Assembly (NCBI GenBank): GCA_947380655.1
Contig: CANCRX010000044.1
Span: 1 to 24,764 of the forward strand
Length of the DNA: 24,764 nt
Reading direction: 5' to 3'
Source of the DNA: Alcaligenaceae bacterium
GTDB taxonomy: Bacteria > Pseudomonadota > Gammaproteobacteria > Burkholderiales > Burkholderiaceae_B
Shown here one piece after another: positions 16,927 to 24,347 of this stretch. The notes under the pieces were generated by a model that saw nothing but the letters and a program-made list of their open reading frames with translations, searched no databases and was not told the origin of the DNA. Each line of letters opens with the position of its first letter. The stretch's first letter is position 1. The translations under genes and the position numbers were made by a program.

Positions 16927-17598
16927 TTACTCCACCAATTCACCGGCATGTAATCTCAATTGTCTTGCGCATTTACCTGCAAGATTTAAATCATGCGTGA
17001 CCAGGACAAGCGTTGTCTCAAACTCACGATATAAATTAAACATCAAATCGATGATGCGCGTGCCAGTCACCTCATCCAGACTGCCGGTCGGCTCATCCGC
17101 AAATAGCAAGGCGGGTCTCTGCACGAAGGCACGCGCGAGCGATACACGCTGTTGTTCACCACCAGAGAGCGTGGCGGGGTAGTGATTTAAACGATGAGAA
17201 AGTCCAACCTGATCCAACATAGCGAGAGCGGGCGTGCGTGCCTCATGTCCGGATAATTCCAAGGGCAACATGACATTTTCCAGTGCAGTTAAATTTGGCA
17301 GCAAATGAAACGACTGAAATACGAATCCGACACTTTTAGCTCTTAGCGCAGCACGACCATCCTCATCCATAGAAAATATGTCTTGATCGAGAAGCGTTAC
17401 TGTACCCTCTGAGGGTGTATCGAGCCCCGCCATTAACCCAAGCAAGGTAGACTTACCAGAGCCAGAGGGGCCGGTTACAGAAACAGATTGTCCTCGCGGA
17501 ATCGTAAAATTTATATTATTTAAAATCGTCAGTACGCCGGTTGCATCCGCAACACGTTGACTCAAACCACTCACCTGAATTGCATTGATGCCAAGCAT
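16927..17598 (-). CDS. ybbA: ABC transporter ATPase, YbbA/LolD type
   Basis: A 223-residue ATPase with Walker A GPSGSGKST (43-51), Q-loop Gln95 in VFQSFHLLPN, signature LSGGEQQR (144-151), Walker B LLFADEPTGSLD (165-176) and H-loop His in LVTHDL. This matches the LolD/MacB/YbbA group of extracytoplasmic lipid or toxin exporters. The start ATG 17598-17596 is chosen because it opens with the expected N-terminal strand and has a purine-rich GAGAGAATGAAGA upstream. A longer open frame upstream has no family similarity. In E. coli ybbA precedes permease ybbP; here no permease gene follows, because the next gene is the convergent EamA transporter. Confidence 0.85.
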   Translation of the reverse strand: MLGINAIQVSGLSQRVADATGVLTILNNINFTIPRGQSVSVTGPSGSGKSTLLGLMAGLDTPSEGTVTLLDQDIFSMDEDGRAALRAKSVGFVFQSFHLLPNLTALENVMLPLELSGHEARTPALAMLDQVGLSHRLNHYPATLSGGEQQRVSLARAFVQRPALLFADEPTGSLDEVTGTRIIDLMFNLYREFETTLVLVTHDLNLAGKCARQLRLHAGELVE

Positions 17599-18253
17599 GT
17601 CTTCATTCTCTCTTGATCGCCGACAATTATTAGCCGGACTCAGTGCTGTCGTTTTGTCTTGCATAACTGGCCAGCTAGCCGCGCAACAAATTCCTGCAAC
17701 AACTCGTATTCTAGTCGTTGGGGACAGTCTGTCAGCAGAATACGGGCTACGCAGAGGGACTGGATGGGTCAGCTTGCTTGCCCAAAAGCTCAAACCCTTG
17801 TTTCCTGCGGCTCAAATAGTGAATGCCAGTATTAGCGGCGACACAACGAGTGGTGGTCGCAGCCGTCTGGCTTCTTTACTTGCCCGGGACCACCCACAGA
17901 TCGTTGTGATTGAGTTAGGTGGCAATGATGCCTTGCGAGGACTGGCTCTGTCGATGAGTCAAGATAACCTGACAAAAATGGTTGAGCAAGCGCAACAAGC
18001 CGGTGCAAAAGTGATTGTGGTTGGAATGCAAATCCCACCTAATTACGGTCGGGATTATGGTTTGGCTTTTAAAACGATGTTTAGTAAGGTCAGCGAGGCT
18101 ACTCACTCAGCATTAGTGCCGTTTTTACTCGAAGGGGTTGGCCCACAAAACGAGATGTTTCAGCCCGATGGTATTCACCCAAATGAATCAGCACAGCCCA
18201 TCATGATGGAAACTGTGCTGAAAGTCCTGCTACCCGTTTTGAAGGGGCTTTAA
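17597..18253 (+). CDS. tesA: Arylesterase / multifunctional acyl-CoA thioesterase I, GDSL family
   Basis: An SGNH-fold hydrolase of 218 residues from the chosen ATG. Block I GDSLSAEYG contains nucleophile Ser44; Gly82 in ISGDTTSGG and Asn110 in ELGGNDALRGL form the oxyanion hole; Asp191 and His194 in DGIHPN complete the triad. The N-terminus SLDRRQLLAG followed by a hydrophobic stretch and LAAQQ reads as an export signal, with a twin-arginine-like motif. In-frame TTG (17585) and ATG (17588) starts are possible, and none has a good ribosome site. The chosen ATG overlaps the minus-strand ybbA start codon. Known activities of this family are periplasmic acyl-ester and thioester hydrolysis. It meets ppiD with no spacer. 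Confidence 0.88.
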   Translation: MSSFSLDRRQLLAGLSAVVLSCITGQLAAQQIPATTRILVVGDSLSAEYGLRRGTGWVSLLAQKLKPLFPAAQIVNASISGDTTSGGRSRLASLLARDHPQIVVIELGGNDALRGLALSMSQDNLTKMVEQAQQAGAKVIVVGMQIPPNYGRDYGLAFKTMFSKVSEATHSALVPFLLEGVGPQNEMFQPDGIHPNESAQPIMMETVLKVLLPVLKGL

Positions 18254-20221
18254 TTAAAGTTTCGCAGCATCCAGATCACCACGAATGAGCTTGGCTGCAT
18301 CGGGGAGCATTTTGACCTGATACAAACCTCGCAACACTTTGAGTGCCGCTTGTTCTTCGGCAGCACCCCAGGCCTGGGCAAGCTGACCCTGTAATTGCTT
18401 AATCTGCGCTGCGTCAGGTGTCGGGCCTGCCTCAACCTTAGTCAATTCGAGAATCGCATAGCCGTCTGTACCCTGAATACCCGCCCAGACAGGCAGCGTT
18501 TTGGTCTGCATGGACATGACAGATTCAAGTTGGTCAGGGCTGAGTGACTCAGGGTTCTGGCGCGTCACAACTTGTGCAGATTCAAAACCTTTTGTGTCAG
18601 GTTTTGAGGCTTTTTGGAGCTCTTCAAGCAGTTTAGAACCCGCAGCCTGCGCTGCAGCCAATGCACGTTCATTGGTCACAATCGTACGGATTTGAGCCGC
18701 GACTTTGTCCAGTGGAGGCACTTGCGCTGGCTGCACCCGACTCACACGGAGAGCAACGATTGTATCGGGCGATAATTCAATAGCGCCTGAGTTGAGTTTG
18801 TCTTTCAGGACCTCAGAGGAAAAGGCAGCCTGCAGGAACTTCGGATTGCCAAGAATCGTCAGAGCAGACTCTGATGGGGCGGGTGCACCCAGTCTTTGTT
18901 CATCGGTCAGCAATCCTGTACGGGTCAATCCACTACCTGTCTGGATAGGCAGATTTAACGTATCTGCAACAGGTTTAAGGCTGTCGCGCTGATCATAGAC
19001 AAGGCTGGTCAGTTTAGTGGCCATACTGGCAAAGCGATCCGCTGCAATTTGTTTACGGATTTCAGTGATGATGTCCTCACGAACATCCGCTAGTGGCTTA
19101 ACAGACGCAGGCTGAACATCTGTGATGTAGAGCACGTGCAAACCGAATGGGCTTTCAACCACACCTGAAACCGTGCCTTGATCGAGCTTGAACAAAGCAT
19201 CCTCGACCTGAGGAACGAGCATATTTCGGCTAATCCAGCCTAAATCGCCACCCTCTCCTGCAGAGCCGGTATCCTGGGAAAACTCTTTAGCCAATGCAGC
19301 GAATTGTTTCGGATCTGCCGCCGCACGCTTGGCAAGTTCATCGGCCTTTTCCCGTACCTTGGCTTTTGCGGCCTCATCAGCTGTCGCCGGCACCTCTAAC
19401 AAAATGTGGCTGACACGACGGCGTTCAGGCTGACCGTAGCGCGCCTGATTCTGCTTGTAGAAACTTTCGATATCCGCATCGGTGACTTTGATGTCTTTTG
19501 TTGCCGCACTCTCATTCAGTACGACATATTCCACATCAATATTTTCAGGGATTTGTAAACGTGACTGGTTTGCCTCGTACCATGCTTTGATATCCGACTC
19601 AGAAACGGTAATGTCTTTTGCGTAGTCTGAGGCTTTGAATAATTTACGTGAAACCGTGCGCTGCTCTGTAACCAGTGCAAGGATTTTTTCAGCGACCTGG
19701 GTAGGCACGCGAGCCGTCAAACCAATCGGTTGCAATACCTGTCCCAGAGCCAAATCACGTCGCAAGCCATTTTCAAAGCCCGTGGGGGTCATGCCTTGGG
19801 CGGCAAGCACTTGTCGGTATCGCTCGGAAGAAAACTGACCGTCAACCTGGACAGCGGGAATCGATGCGATGGTACGACGCAACATCTCGTCCGAGACAGA
19901 ATAACGTCCCTGCGTCGCTGCAATGGCAATCGTACGCTGATCAATCAGGGAGTTCAGGAGCTGCTCGCGCAATACCGGTGTATCAAAAGCAGCCGCATCA
20001 AATTGCGCACCGAGTGCATTGCGATACTGCTCAAGCTGAGCGCGGCGGGCGCGATCAAACTCACCGAGCGTGATGGCTTGCCCATCAACAGAAGCAATTT
20101 CAGGTTCGCTGGACATCAGGCTGGTATAGCCCTGCACACCGAAGAAAACGAAAGATGGCAAGATCAGCAGTAGTAAAACCAGCTGCATCAAGCGTTGATG
20201 ATGACGGATAAAATCGAACAT
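18254..20221 (-). CDS. ppiD: Periplasmic folding chaperone PpiD (parvulin-like)
   Basis: A membrane-anchored chaperone of 655 residues. Start ATG 20221-20219 gives MFDFIRHHQRLMQ followed by a single membrane helix (about residues 12-31), the usual PpiD N-terminus; a GTG 15 nt upstream is less likely. A SurA_N-like chaperone region covers about residues 40-250. One parvulin rotamase domain at about 269-370 shows VSHILLEVPA, FSQDTGSAGEGGDLGWISRNMLVPQVEDALF and FGLHVLYITDVQPA. A long helical C-terminal region follows. The protein would act at the periplasmic face of the inner membrane near the Sec translocon. The 3' end directly abuts tesA on the opposite strand. The length is close to the family's usual 620-650. 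Confidence 0.93.
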   Translation of the reverse strand: MFDFIRHHQRLMQLVLLLLILPSFVFFGVQGYTSLMSSEPEIASVDGQAITLGEFDRARRAQLEQYRNALGAQFDAAAFDTPVLREQLLNSLIDQRTIAIAATQGRYSVSDEMLRRTIASIPAVQVDGQFSSERYRQVLAAQGMTPTGFENGLRRDLALGQVLQPIGLTARVPTQVAEKILALVTEQRTVSRKLFKASDYAKDITVSESDIKAWYEANQSRLQIPENIDVEYVVLNESAATKDIKVTDADIESFYKQNQARYGQPERRRVSHILLEVPATADEAAKAKVREKADELAKRAAADPKQFAALAKEFSQDTGSAGEGGDLGWISRNMLVPQVEDALFKLDQGTVSGVVESPFGLHVLYITDVQPASVKPLADVREDIITEIRKQIAADRFASMATKLTSLVYDQRDSLKPVADTLNLPIQTGSGLTRTGLLTDEQRLGAPAPSESALTILGNPKFLQAAFSSEVLKDKLNSGAIELSPDTIVALRVSRVQPAQVPPLDKVAAQIRTIVTNERALAAAQAAGSKLLEELQKASKPDTKGFESAQVVTRQNPESLSPDQLESVMSMQTKTLPVWAGIQGTDGYAILELTKVEAGPTPDAAQIKQLQGQLAQAWGAAEEQAALKVLRGLYQVKMLPDAAKLIRGDLDAAKL

Positions 20222-20342
20222 GAATTGTGCGCACACCTGTTTACGAAGCCGCCAAAGTTTACCACTCGGTGCGTTATGCTTGCAGAAGAAGTCCCAACAA
20301 CGCTGATTCCACTATAAAAACACCCTATTTTTTTGCTGAAAC

Positions 20343-21086
20343 ATGCCAAATCTGCCTGAATGGCCCTATCCTCGACTGGTTGCCCACCGAGGTGGCGGCT
20401 CGCTTGCCCCAGAAAACACCCTTAACGCGATGCGCTGCGGGTCCCTGCATGGCTTCAAAATGGTCGAGTTTGACGTTAAATTGACTGCCGATCAGCACTC
20501 AATACTGCTCCACGATGCAACACTTGAGCGCACCACCAATGGTGCAGGAACTGCTGGCGATTGGACCTTGTCCGAACTGGAAAAACTGGACGCAGGGAGC
20601 TGGTATTCCGACGCCTTCGCTGGGGAACCCATCCCTACGCTTACCGCCATTGCTCAGTTCACCCTGGCCCATGGGATGGACAGCAATGTTGAAATTAAAC
20701 CAACCCCGGGAATGGAATCACTGACAGGGGCACTGGTCGCGAGACAAGCACTAAAAGACTGGGCTGGTTCAAAGTCCCCGCCATTATTGTCCTCTTTTTC
20801 AGTCGCTTCACTGAAGGCGGCTATGATTGAAGCTCCAGAGCTCCCTCGCGCATACCTGATCGATGTCTTGCCAGAAAACTGGCAAGACATACTGGCTGAG
20901 TTGAAATGCGTTTCAGTGCATCTTAAACACACCTCTGTCACGCATGCTGTTGTCAGGAAGGTTCATGATGCGGGCCACCGCTTAGCAGTATGGACCGTCA
21001 ATGATCCGGTGCGCGCGCAAGAGCTACTCAGCTGGGGCGTTGACGCAGTGATCACAGATGCGATAGACCGAATTTCACCAGTTTGA
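20343..21086 (+). CDS. ugpQ: Glycerophosphodiester phosphodiesterase
   Basis: A 247-residue GDPD TIM-barrel enzyme that releases glycerol-3-phosphate from glycerophosphodiesters. The catalytic and metal residues are visible: His15-Arg16 in VAHRGG, Glu24-Asn25 in APENT, Glu42 and Asp44 in VEFDVKLT, and His57 in LLHDATLERTTNG. The C-terminal strand VWTVNDPVRAQELLSWGVDAVITDA is typical. There is no signal peptide, in keeping with the cytoplasmic UgpQ form. No ugp transporter genes are nearby. It is divergent from ppiD and followed by rlmJ after 37 nt, with an intervening small hairpin. Confidence 0.92.
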   Translation: MPNLPEWPYPRLVAHRGGGSLAPENTLNAMRCGSLHGFKMVEFDVKLTADQHSILLHDATLERTTNGAGTAGDWTLSELEKLDAGSWYSDAFAGEPIPTLTAIAQFTLAHGMDSNVEIKPTPGMESLTGALVARQALKDWAGSKSPPLLSSFSVASLKAAMIEAPELPRAYLIDVLPENWQDILAELKCVSVHLKHTSVTHAVVRKVHDAGHRLAVWTVNDPVRAQELLSWGVDAVITDAIDRISPV

Positions 21087-21090
21087 TTTT

Positions 21091-21108
21091 CAGGGTGATA
21101 CCACCCTG
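21091..21108 (+). other. Short hairpin between ugpQ and rlmJ
   Basis: A perfect 7-bp inverted repeat, CAGGGTG and CACCCTG, has a 4-nt loop and lies just after the ugpQ stop. There is no T-run directly behind it; a T-tract begins about 10 nt later, over the rlmJ ribosome site and start. It may act as a weak terminator, an attenuator or an mRNA-stabilising element. Its role cannot be settled from sequence. Confidence 0.35.
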
Positions 21109-21112
21109 CCAC

Positions 21113-21116
21113 GGAG
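21113..21116 (+). promoter_or_regulatory. Ribosome binding site deciding the TTG start of rlmJ
   Basis: GGAG lies 7 nt before the TTG at 21124. There is no in-frame ATG or GTG close by that would preserve the conserved N-terminus (FSYRHGFHAGNHADV), so this site supports initiation at TTG. Confidence 0.7.
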
Positions 21117-21123
21117 AATTTTT

Positions 21124-21981
21124 TTGTTCAGTTACAGACACGGTTTTCATGCAGGCAACCATGCCGATGTGCTAAAGCACACGGTATTGACCCAAATCAT
21201 CAATTACTACAACCAGAAAGATGTCGCGTACTGGTTTATCGATTTACATGCGGGTGCAGGCCTTTATGACCTGGGCGGACAGTGGGCACAGAAGCGAACA
21301 GAATATGCCGACGGCATTGGGAAAATCTGGGATGCCAAAGGCGCTCCTGTTGCTGTGCGTGAATATCTGGACATGATCAAAAGTCTCAATCCGGATGGTC
21401 AGTTAAAAATTTATCCTGGTTCGCCCTGGATTGCGCTGGATGCTTGCCGGGAACAAGACAAATTTCGATTCTTTGAAATGCATCCTACAGAGGCCGAAAT
21501 CCTGTTACTCAATATGGAACAGCGCGGTGGCAGAACGCTTAAACAGGCGACACTCTTCGCCGCAGATGGTTTTGCAGGACTCAAAGCCCACATACCACCG
21601 CCCACACGTCGGGCAATCGTGCTGATCGATCCTTCTTATGAGGACAAAAAAGATTACCGTCGCGTAGTGGACACGGTGCGTGATGCGATGCAGCGTTTTC
21701 CGACAGGTTGCTATGCAATCTGGTACCCACAGATTCAGCGCAGAGAGGCACAAGAGCTTCCCAGGCAGCTAGAAAAATTGGGTGCGAAGAGCTGGCTTCA
21801 CGCGAGCCTGACTGTTCACAAAACAGCACCCGATGGTCTGGGTCTGCATGGCAGTGGAATGTTTGTCATCAACCCACCCTGGACGCTTGCCGCAACGCTC
21901 AAGGAAGCCCTGCCGTTCCTTGAGAAAGCCATGCGTCAGGACGATCGTTCTGCCTGGAAACTTGATTATCTGGCGGATTGA
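21124..21981 (+). CDS. rlmJ: 23S rRNA (adenine(2030)-N6)-methyltransferase RlmJ
   Basis: RlmJ methylates A2030 in 23S rRNA using SAM. The 285-residue product begins FSYRHGFHAGNHADVLKH, the conserved family N-terminus, and continues with the cofactor motif DLHAGAG (40-46), an acidic FEMHPTE (about 117-123), and the catalytic motif DPSYED at Asp169, in place of the DPPYE of E. coli. The C-terminal GSGMFVINPPWTL segment also fits. The start codon is TTG, supported by GGAG 7 nt upstream. The gene converges on rluF with only 6 nt between stops; both genes modify 23S rRNA. Confidence 0.93.
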   Translation: MFSYRHGFHAGNHADVLKHTVLTQIINYYNQKDVAYWFIDLHAGAGLYDLGGQWAQKRTEYADGIGKIWDAKGAPVAVREYLDMIKSLNPDGQLKIYPGSPWIALDACREQDKFRFFEMHPTEAEILLLNMEQRGGRTLKQATLFAADGFAGLKAHIPPPTRRAIVLIDPSYEDKKDYRRVVDTVRDAMQRFPTGCYAIWYPQIQRREAQELPRQLEKLGAKSWLHASLTVHKTAPDGLGLHGSGMFVINPPWTLAATLKEALPFLEKAMRQDDRSAWKLDYLAD

Positions 21982-21987
21982 TTCCGC

Positions 21988-22716
21988 TTAGAACGTTTCA
22001 TTTGGTCTTAAATAACGCCATTGACCGACGGGCAGATCTCCCAGTGAAATCTGTCCGATGCGTACACGCTTCAAACCGATGACTTTCAGACCGACCAGTT
22101 CGCACATCCGGCGAATTTGTCGCTTTTTACCTTCACGTAATATGAACTGGAGCTGGTCCTCATTTTGCCAGCGAACCTGCGCGCGCTTGAGCTTTTTCCC
22201 GTCCAGCGACAGGCCTTCGTTGAGCAGCTCAAGTCCACCCGCGGCCAGACGCCCCTGCACACGGACCAGATATTCTTTTTCTACTTCTGAATGTTCACCG
22301 ATCAGCTGTCGGGCGACACGACCATCTTGAGTCAGGACAAGTAAGCCTGTGGAATCAATGTCCAGTCGGCCTGAGACGGCAAGACCACGTAACTGGTTGC
22401 GATTAAATTTGATGGGACTGCGGTCATTCTGCGCGCGATTTTGTTCCTGGATCAACGCAACAGCTGGTGTGTAGCCGTCCTCAGCTTGACCGGAAACGTA
22501 ACCCATGGGTTTATGAACCAAAATGGTCACCAGCGCTGTCTGCTGCGTCGAAACAGCACGATCCAGCGTGATCGTCTGGGACGGCAAGGCACGCTCGCCC
22601 AGTGTAGCCACGACACCATCGACCTTGACCCAGCCACGTTCAATATAGGTGTCAGCCTCTCTGCGCGAACACATCCCGCGCTCAGCCAATAATTTTGAAA
22701 TACGAACTTTTTCCAT
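21988..22716 (-). CDS. rluF: 23S rRNA pseudouridine synthase, RluF-like
   Basis: A 242-residue RsuA-family pseudouridine synthase. The N-terminal S4 RNA-binding domain spans about residues 4-50 (ISKLLAERGMCSRREADTYIERGWVKVDG); the catalytic Asp119 is in GRLDIDSTGLL; later motifs are HSEVEKEYLV, GKKRQIRRMCE and DLPVGQWRYLRPNE. The match with the RluF subfamily, which acts on U2604 of 23S rRNA, is closer than with RsuA, RluB or RluE, judged from the C-terminal pattern. An insertion of about 12 residues (around 90-110) before the catalytic loop is longer than in E. coli RluF. It is divergent from ubiC, with 68 nt between starts. Confidence 0.85.
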   Translation of the reverse strand: MEKVRISKLLAERGMCSRREADTYIERGWVKVDGVVATLGERALPSQTITLDRAVSTQQTALVTILVHKPMGYVSGQAEDGYTPAVALIQEQNRAQNDRSPIKFNRNQLRGLAVSGRLDIDSTGLLVLTQDGRVARQLIGEHSEVEKEYLVRVQGRLAAGGLELLNEGLSLDGKKLKRAQVRWQNEDQLQFILREGKKRQIRRMCELVGLKVIGLKRVRIGQISLGDLPVGQWRYLRPNETF

Positions 22717-22784
22717 AACTTGCGATAATACAGCTCTTGATATCCTCCCCGCTTTGAAAAACGGGTTTTTTGCGGAAAGATTTG

Positions 22785-23360
22785 ATGTCGATACGGATCG
22801 CGCACAGCCAGTGGAGGCTCAGGCCACCGGCCTCCCTCAGTCGAACCCAGCAGCGATGGTTAATGCGCGCCGGAGCGCTGACCACAGGTTTGCGCGCGCT
22901 CGGCGCCCTCAATCTACGTGTAATCAATGAATTCTCTGACGGCTTGAGTCAAGATGAGGCGAGCTGCTTACAGCTTCCTACAGCGAGTCCCGTCTGGGTG
23001 CGTGAAGTCGTGATGAGTATCGATGGGACTGATTGCGTGGTTGCACGCAGCCTGACCCCCTTGAGGGCCTCGCACGGGGTATGGCAAGGCATGAGACGCC
23101 TGAGAAGTCGGCCACTCGCAGATATTCTGTATCACGAACGCTCGATCGTACGCTCAGCCTTTCAGGTCGCTCGGGTCAATCGCTCCATCCCACTGCACCG
23201 TACGGCCATCAACATTTCGAAGCGCAGCGTAAGTGAGCGGGAGGGGTCGGGAAACTTTTTCGCCAGACGATCGGTTTTCTGGCGAAATGGCTACCCTCTT
23301 CTCGTTGCGGAATGTTTTCTGCCTGCGTTCTGGCTAAAAACTGCACAGGCAGTCTGTTAA
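22785..23360 (+). CDS. ubiC: Chorismate lyase
   Basis: UbiC splits chorismate into 4-hydroxybenzoate and pyruvate, the first step of ubiquinone synthesis. The 191-residue product shows WLMRAGALTTGLRALG, Arg73 in WVREVVMSIDG, VVARSLTPL, the VWQGMRRLRSRPLADILY segment and the C-terminal ECFLPAF with Glu176. Arg73 and Glu176 would correspond to the E. coli Arg76 and Glu155. The ATG at 22785 is preferred over an in-frame TTG at 22770 because GGAAAG lies just upstream. The protein is about 25 residues longer than E. coli UbiC, with an insertion around residues 130-160. It converges on the dsrE-like gene with 3 nt between. Confidence 0.9.
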   Translation: MSIRIAHSQWRLRPPASLSRTQQRWLMRAGALTTGLRALGALNLRVINEFSDGLSQDEASCLQLPTASPVWVREVVMSIDGTDCVVARSLTPLRASHGVWQGMRRLRSRPLADILYHERSIVRSAFQVARVNRSIPLHRTAINISKRSVSEREGSGNFFARRSVFWRNGYPLLVAECFLPAFWLKTAQAVC

Positions 23361-23363
23361 CCG

Positions 23364-23738
23364 CTAGTAAGTCAGAACAGTGGTGTGGCTCTGCGCAATA
23401 GTCTCGAGCATACTGATCATGCCTGCAATTTGAACCTCTGCACCCGCGACCTCACAGCGCTCCAGACCTCTGTCGCGCATAGCGGTACTGCACAGACGTA
23501 CGCTCACCCCCATAGACAGCGCATCCTCAATGTACTGAGCAAGCGGACGATTCAGGGGGGCAACAGGCTGTTCACGACGGGGATCATTGAGCAGAAACAG
23601 CTCAACACTCTGCCCTAAGGCATGCATTTCTACGACCATATCCATGGCACGTGCAGCCTGAGCCAGAACAAAAGGGGTCGCTGCGAGTTGTGGCGCATCC
23701 AAACTGGTTTGCCACAACTGAATGATTAATGTTTTCAT
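23364..23738 (-). CDS. DsrE family protein
   Basis: A 124-residue cytoplasmic protein with the DsrE/YchN-type fold pattern: an N-terminal strand KTLIIQLW, a helical TPFVLAQAARAMDMVVEMHALG, strand VELFLLND, a segment AQYIEDALSMGVSVRLC with Cys83, and a final SMLETIAQ helix. A second cysteine (Cys95) follows. Cys83 lies where sulfur-carrying DsrE proteins bear their persulfide cysteine, so a sulfur-relay role is possible but not shown. The gene lies 25 nt after a GcvH-like gene on the same strand, in apparent continuation of the selB-selC unit. A plain YchN-type protein without sulfur transfer is the main alternative. Confidence 0.75.
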   Translation of the reverse strand: MKTLIIQLWQTSLDAPQLAATPFVLAQAARAMDMVVEMHALGQSVELFLLNDPRREQPVAPLNRPLAQYIEDALSMGVSVRLCSTAMRDRGLERCEVAGAEVQIAGMISMLETIAQSHTTVLTY

Positions 23739-23763
23739 GAGCGGTGCTAAACCTCATATACAG

Positions 23764-24240
23764 TTAGCAGGACTGGCGACGATTCAAATAGGTTTCAAGA
23801 GAGGTAAAACCATGCGCATCCATCAGCGCGTGCGCTCGAGATGGCAAAGCAACAATTGAAATCAGGCTTTGCAACATATCATCATTTGTCGTGCTTAATC
23901 GGGCCAGCCATGCGCTATAGGGTGCGCGTCCAATTAAGTCCGGAGACTTCACCACCGAAGAATTTGAACTGACAACCGTGCAGGCAAACGGTACTCGCAC
24001 GGGCAGAATGGTCTTAGCGACCTCGATTAAGGCAAAAGCGCGACCGAATTCAATTTCTCGACCATCAGGTTTAGGATTGAACATGTAGACCTCTCCTGAC
24101 ATTGCAAGACCAAACGGCGTTAATCCCACCTCAAGCATTTGCGGATGAATTTGCCTGAACCAGATATTCAAATCCTGGTCGTACAACAAGTCCTCTGGAA
24201 AGAGACAGCCTCGAATTTCAGCCACAGTTAATTTTCCCAC
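23764..24240 (-). CDS. GcvH-like lipoyl-domain protein
   Basis: A 158-residue protein resembling glycine cleavage H proteins and sulfur-oxidation lipoate-binding proteins. It has GCLFPEDLLYDQDLNIWFR near residues 11-29, VGLTPFGLAMSGEVYMF, and the lipoylation region FALIEVAKTILPVRVPF with candidate Lys76. The usual ESVKA is replaced by IEVAKT and the C-terminus is about 30 residues longer than standard GcvH. The start is read as GTG 24240; a second GTG at 24225 has a better-placed AGGTGGG upstream and is a fair alternative. No gcvT or gcvP is nearby. The gene begins 7-22 nt after tRNA-Sec and is followed by the dsrE-like gene. Confidence 0.75.
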   Translation of the reverse strand: MGKLTVAEIRGCLFPEDLLYDQDLNIWFRQIHPQMLEVGLTPFGLAMSGEVYMFNPKPDGREIEFGRAFALIEVAKTILPVRVPFACTVVSSNSSVVKSPDLIGRAPYSAWLARLSTTNDDMLQSLISIVALPSRAHALMDAHGFTSLETYLNRRQSC

Positions 24241-24247
24241 CTAAATC

Positions 24248-24344
24248 TGGCGGAAGAGTATGGGAGTCGAACCCACCAAGGACTGTACGACAGCCCTTCC
24301 CGGATTTGAAGTCCGGACGTCCCACCCGGGAGCGACACTCTTCC
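24248..24344 (-). tRNA. selC: Selenocysteine tRNA (anticodon UCA)
   Basis: A 97-nt tRNA-Sec. The 8-bp acceptor stem GGAAGAGT pairs with ACTCTTCC, followed by G73 and an encoded CCA. The anticodon loop CTTCAAA places TCA at plus-strand positions 24307-24309 (read as TGA). The long variable arm (AGGGCTGTCGTACAGTCCTT region) and the T-arm GTTCGACTCC are both clear. It lies 3 nt after the selB stop codon and 7 nt before the first possible start of the GcvH-like gene, all on the minus strand, so it is probably processed out of a polycistronic transcript. Confidence 0.96.
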
Positions 24345-24347
24345 TTT

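Noticed and set aside
17599..17793. Longer N-terminal extension of ybbA upstream of 17598
   Set aside because: The extra 65 residues lie antisense to tesA, have no ABC-domain similarity, and the internal ATG has the proper N-terminal strand behind it.
20226..20235. Palindrome TGTGCGCACA upstream of ppiD
   Set aside because: A single 10-bp palindrome without a known operator or second copy; it overlaps the possible GTG start of ppiD.
22745..22770. Possible terminator CCCG...CGGG followed by T6 between rluF and ubiC
   Set aside because: The stem is only 4 bp with a long loop, and both flanking genes point away from the site, so there is no transcript to end there.
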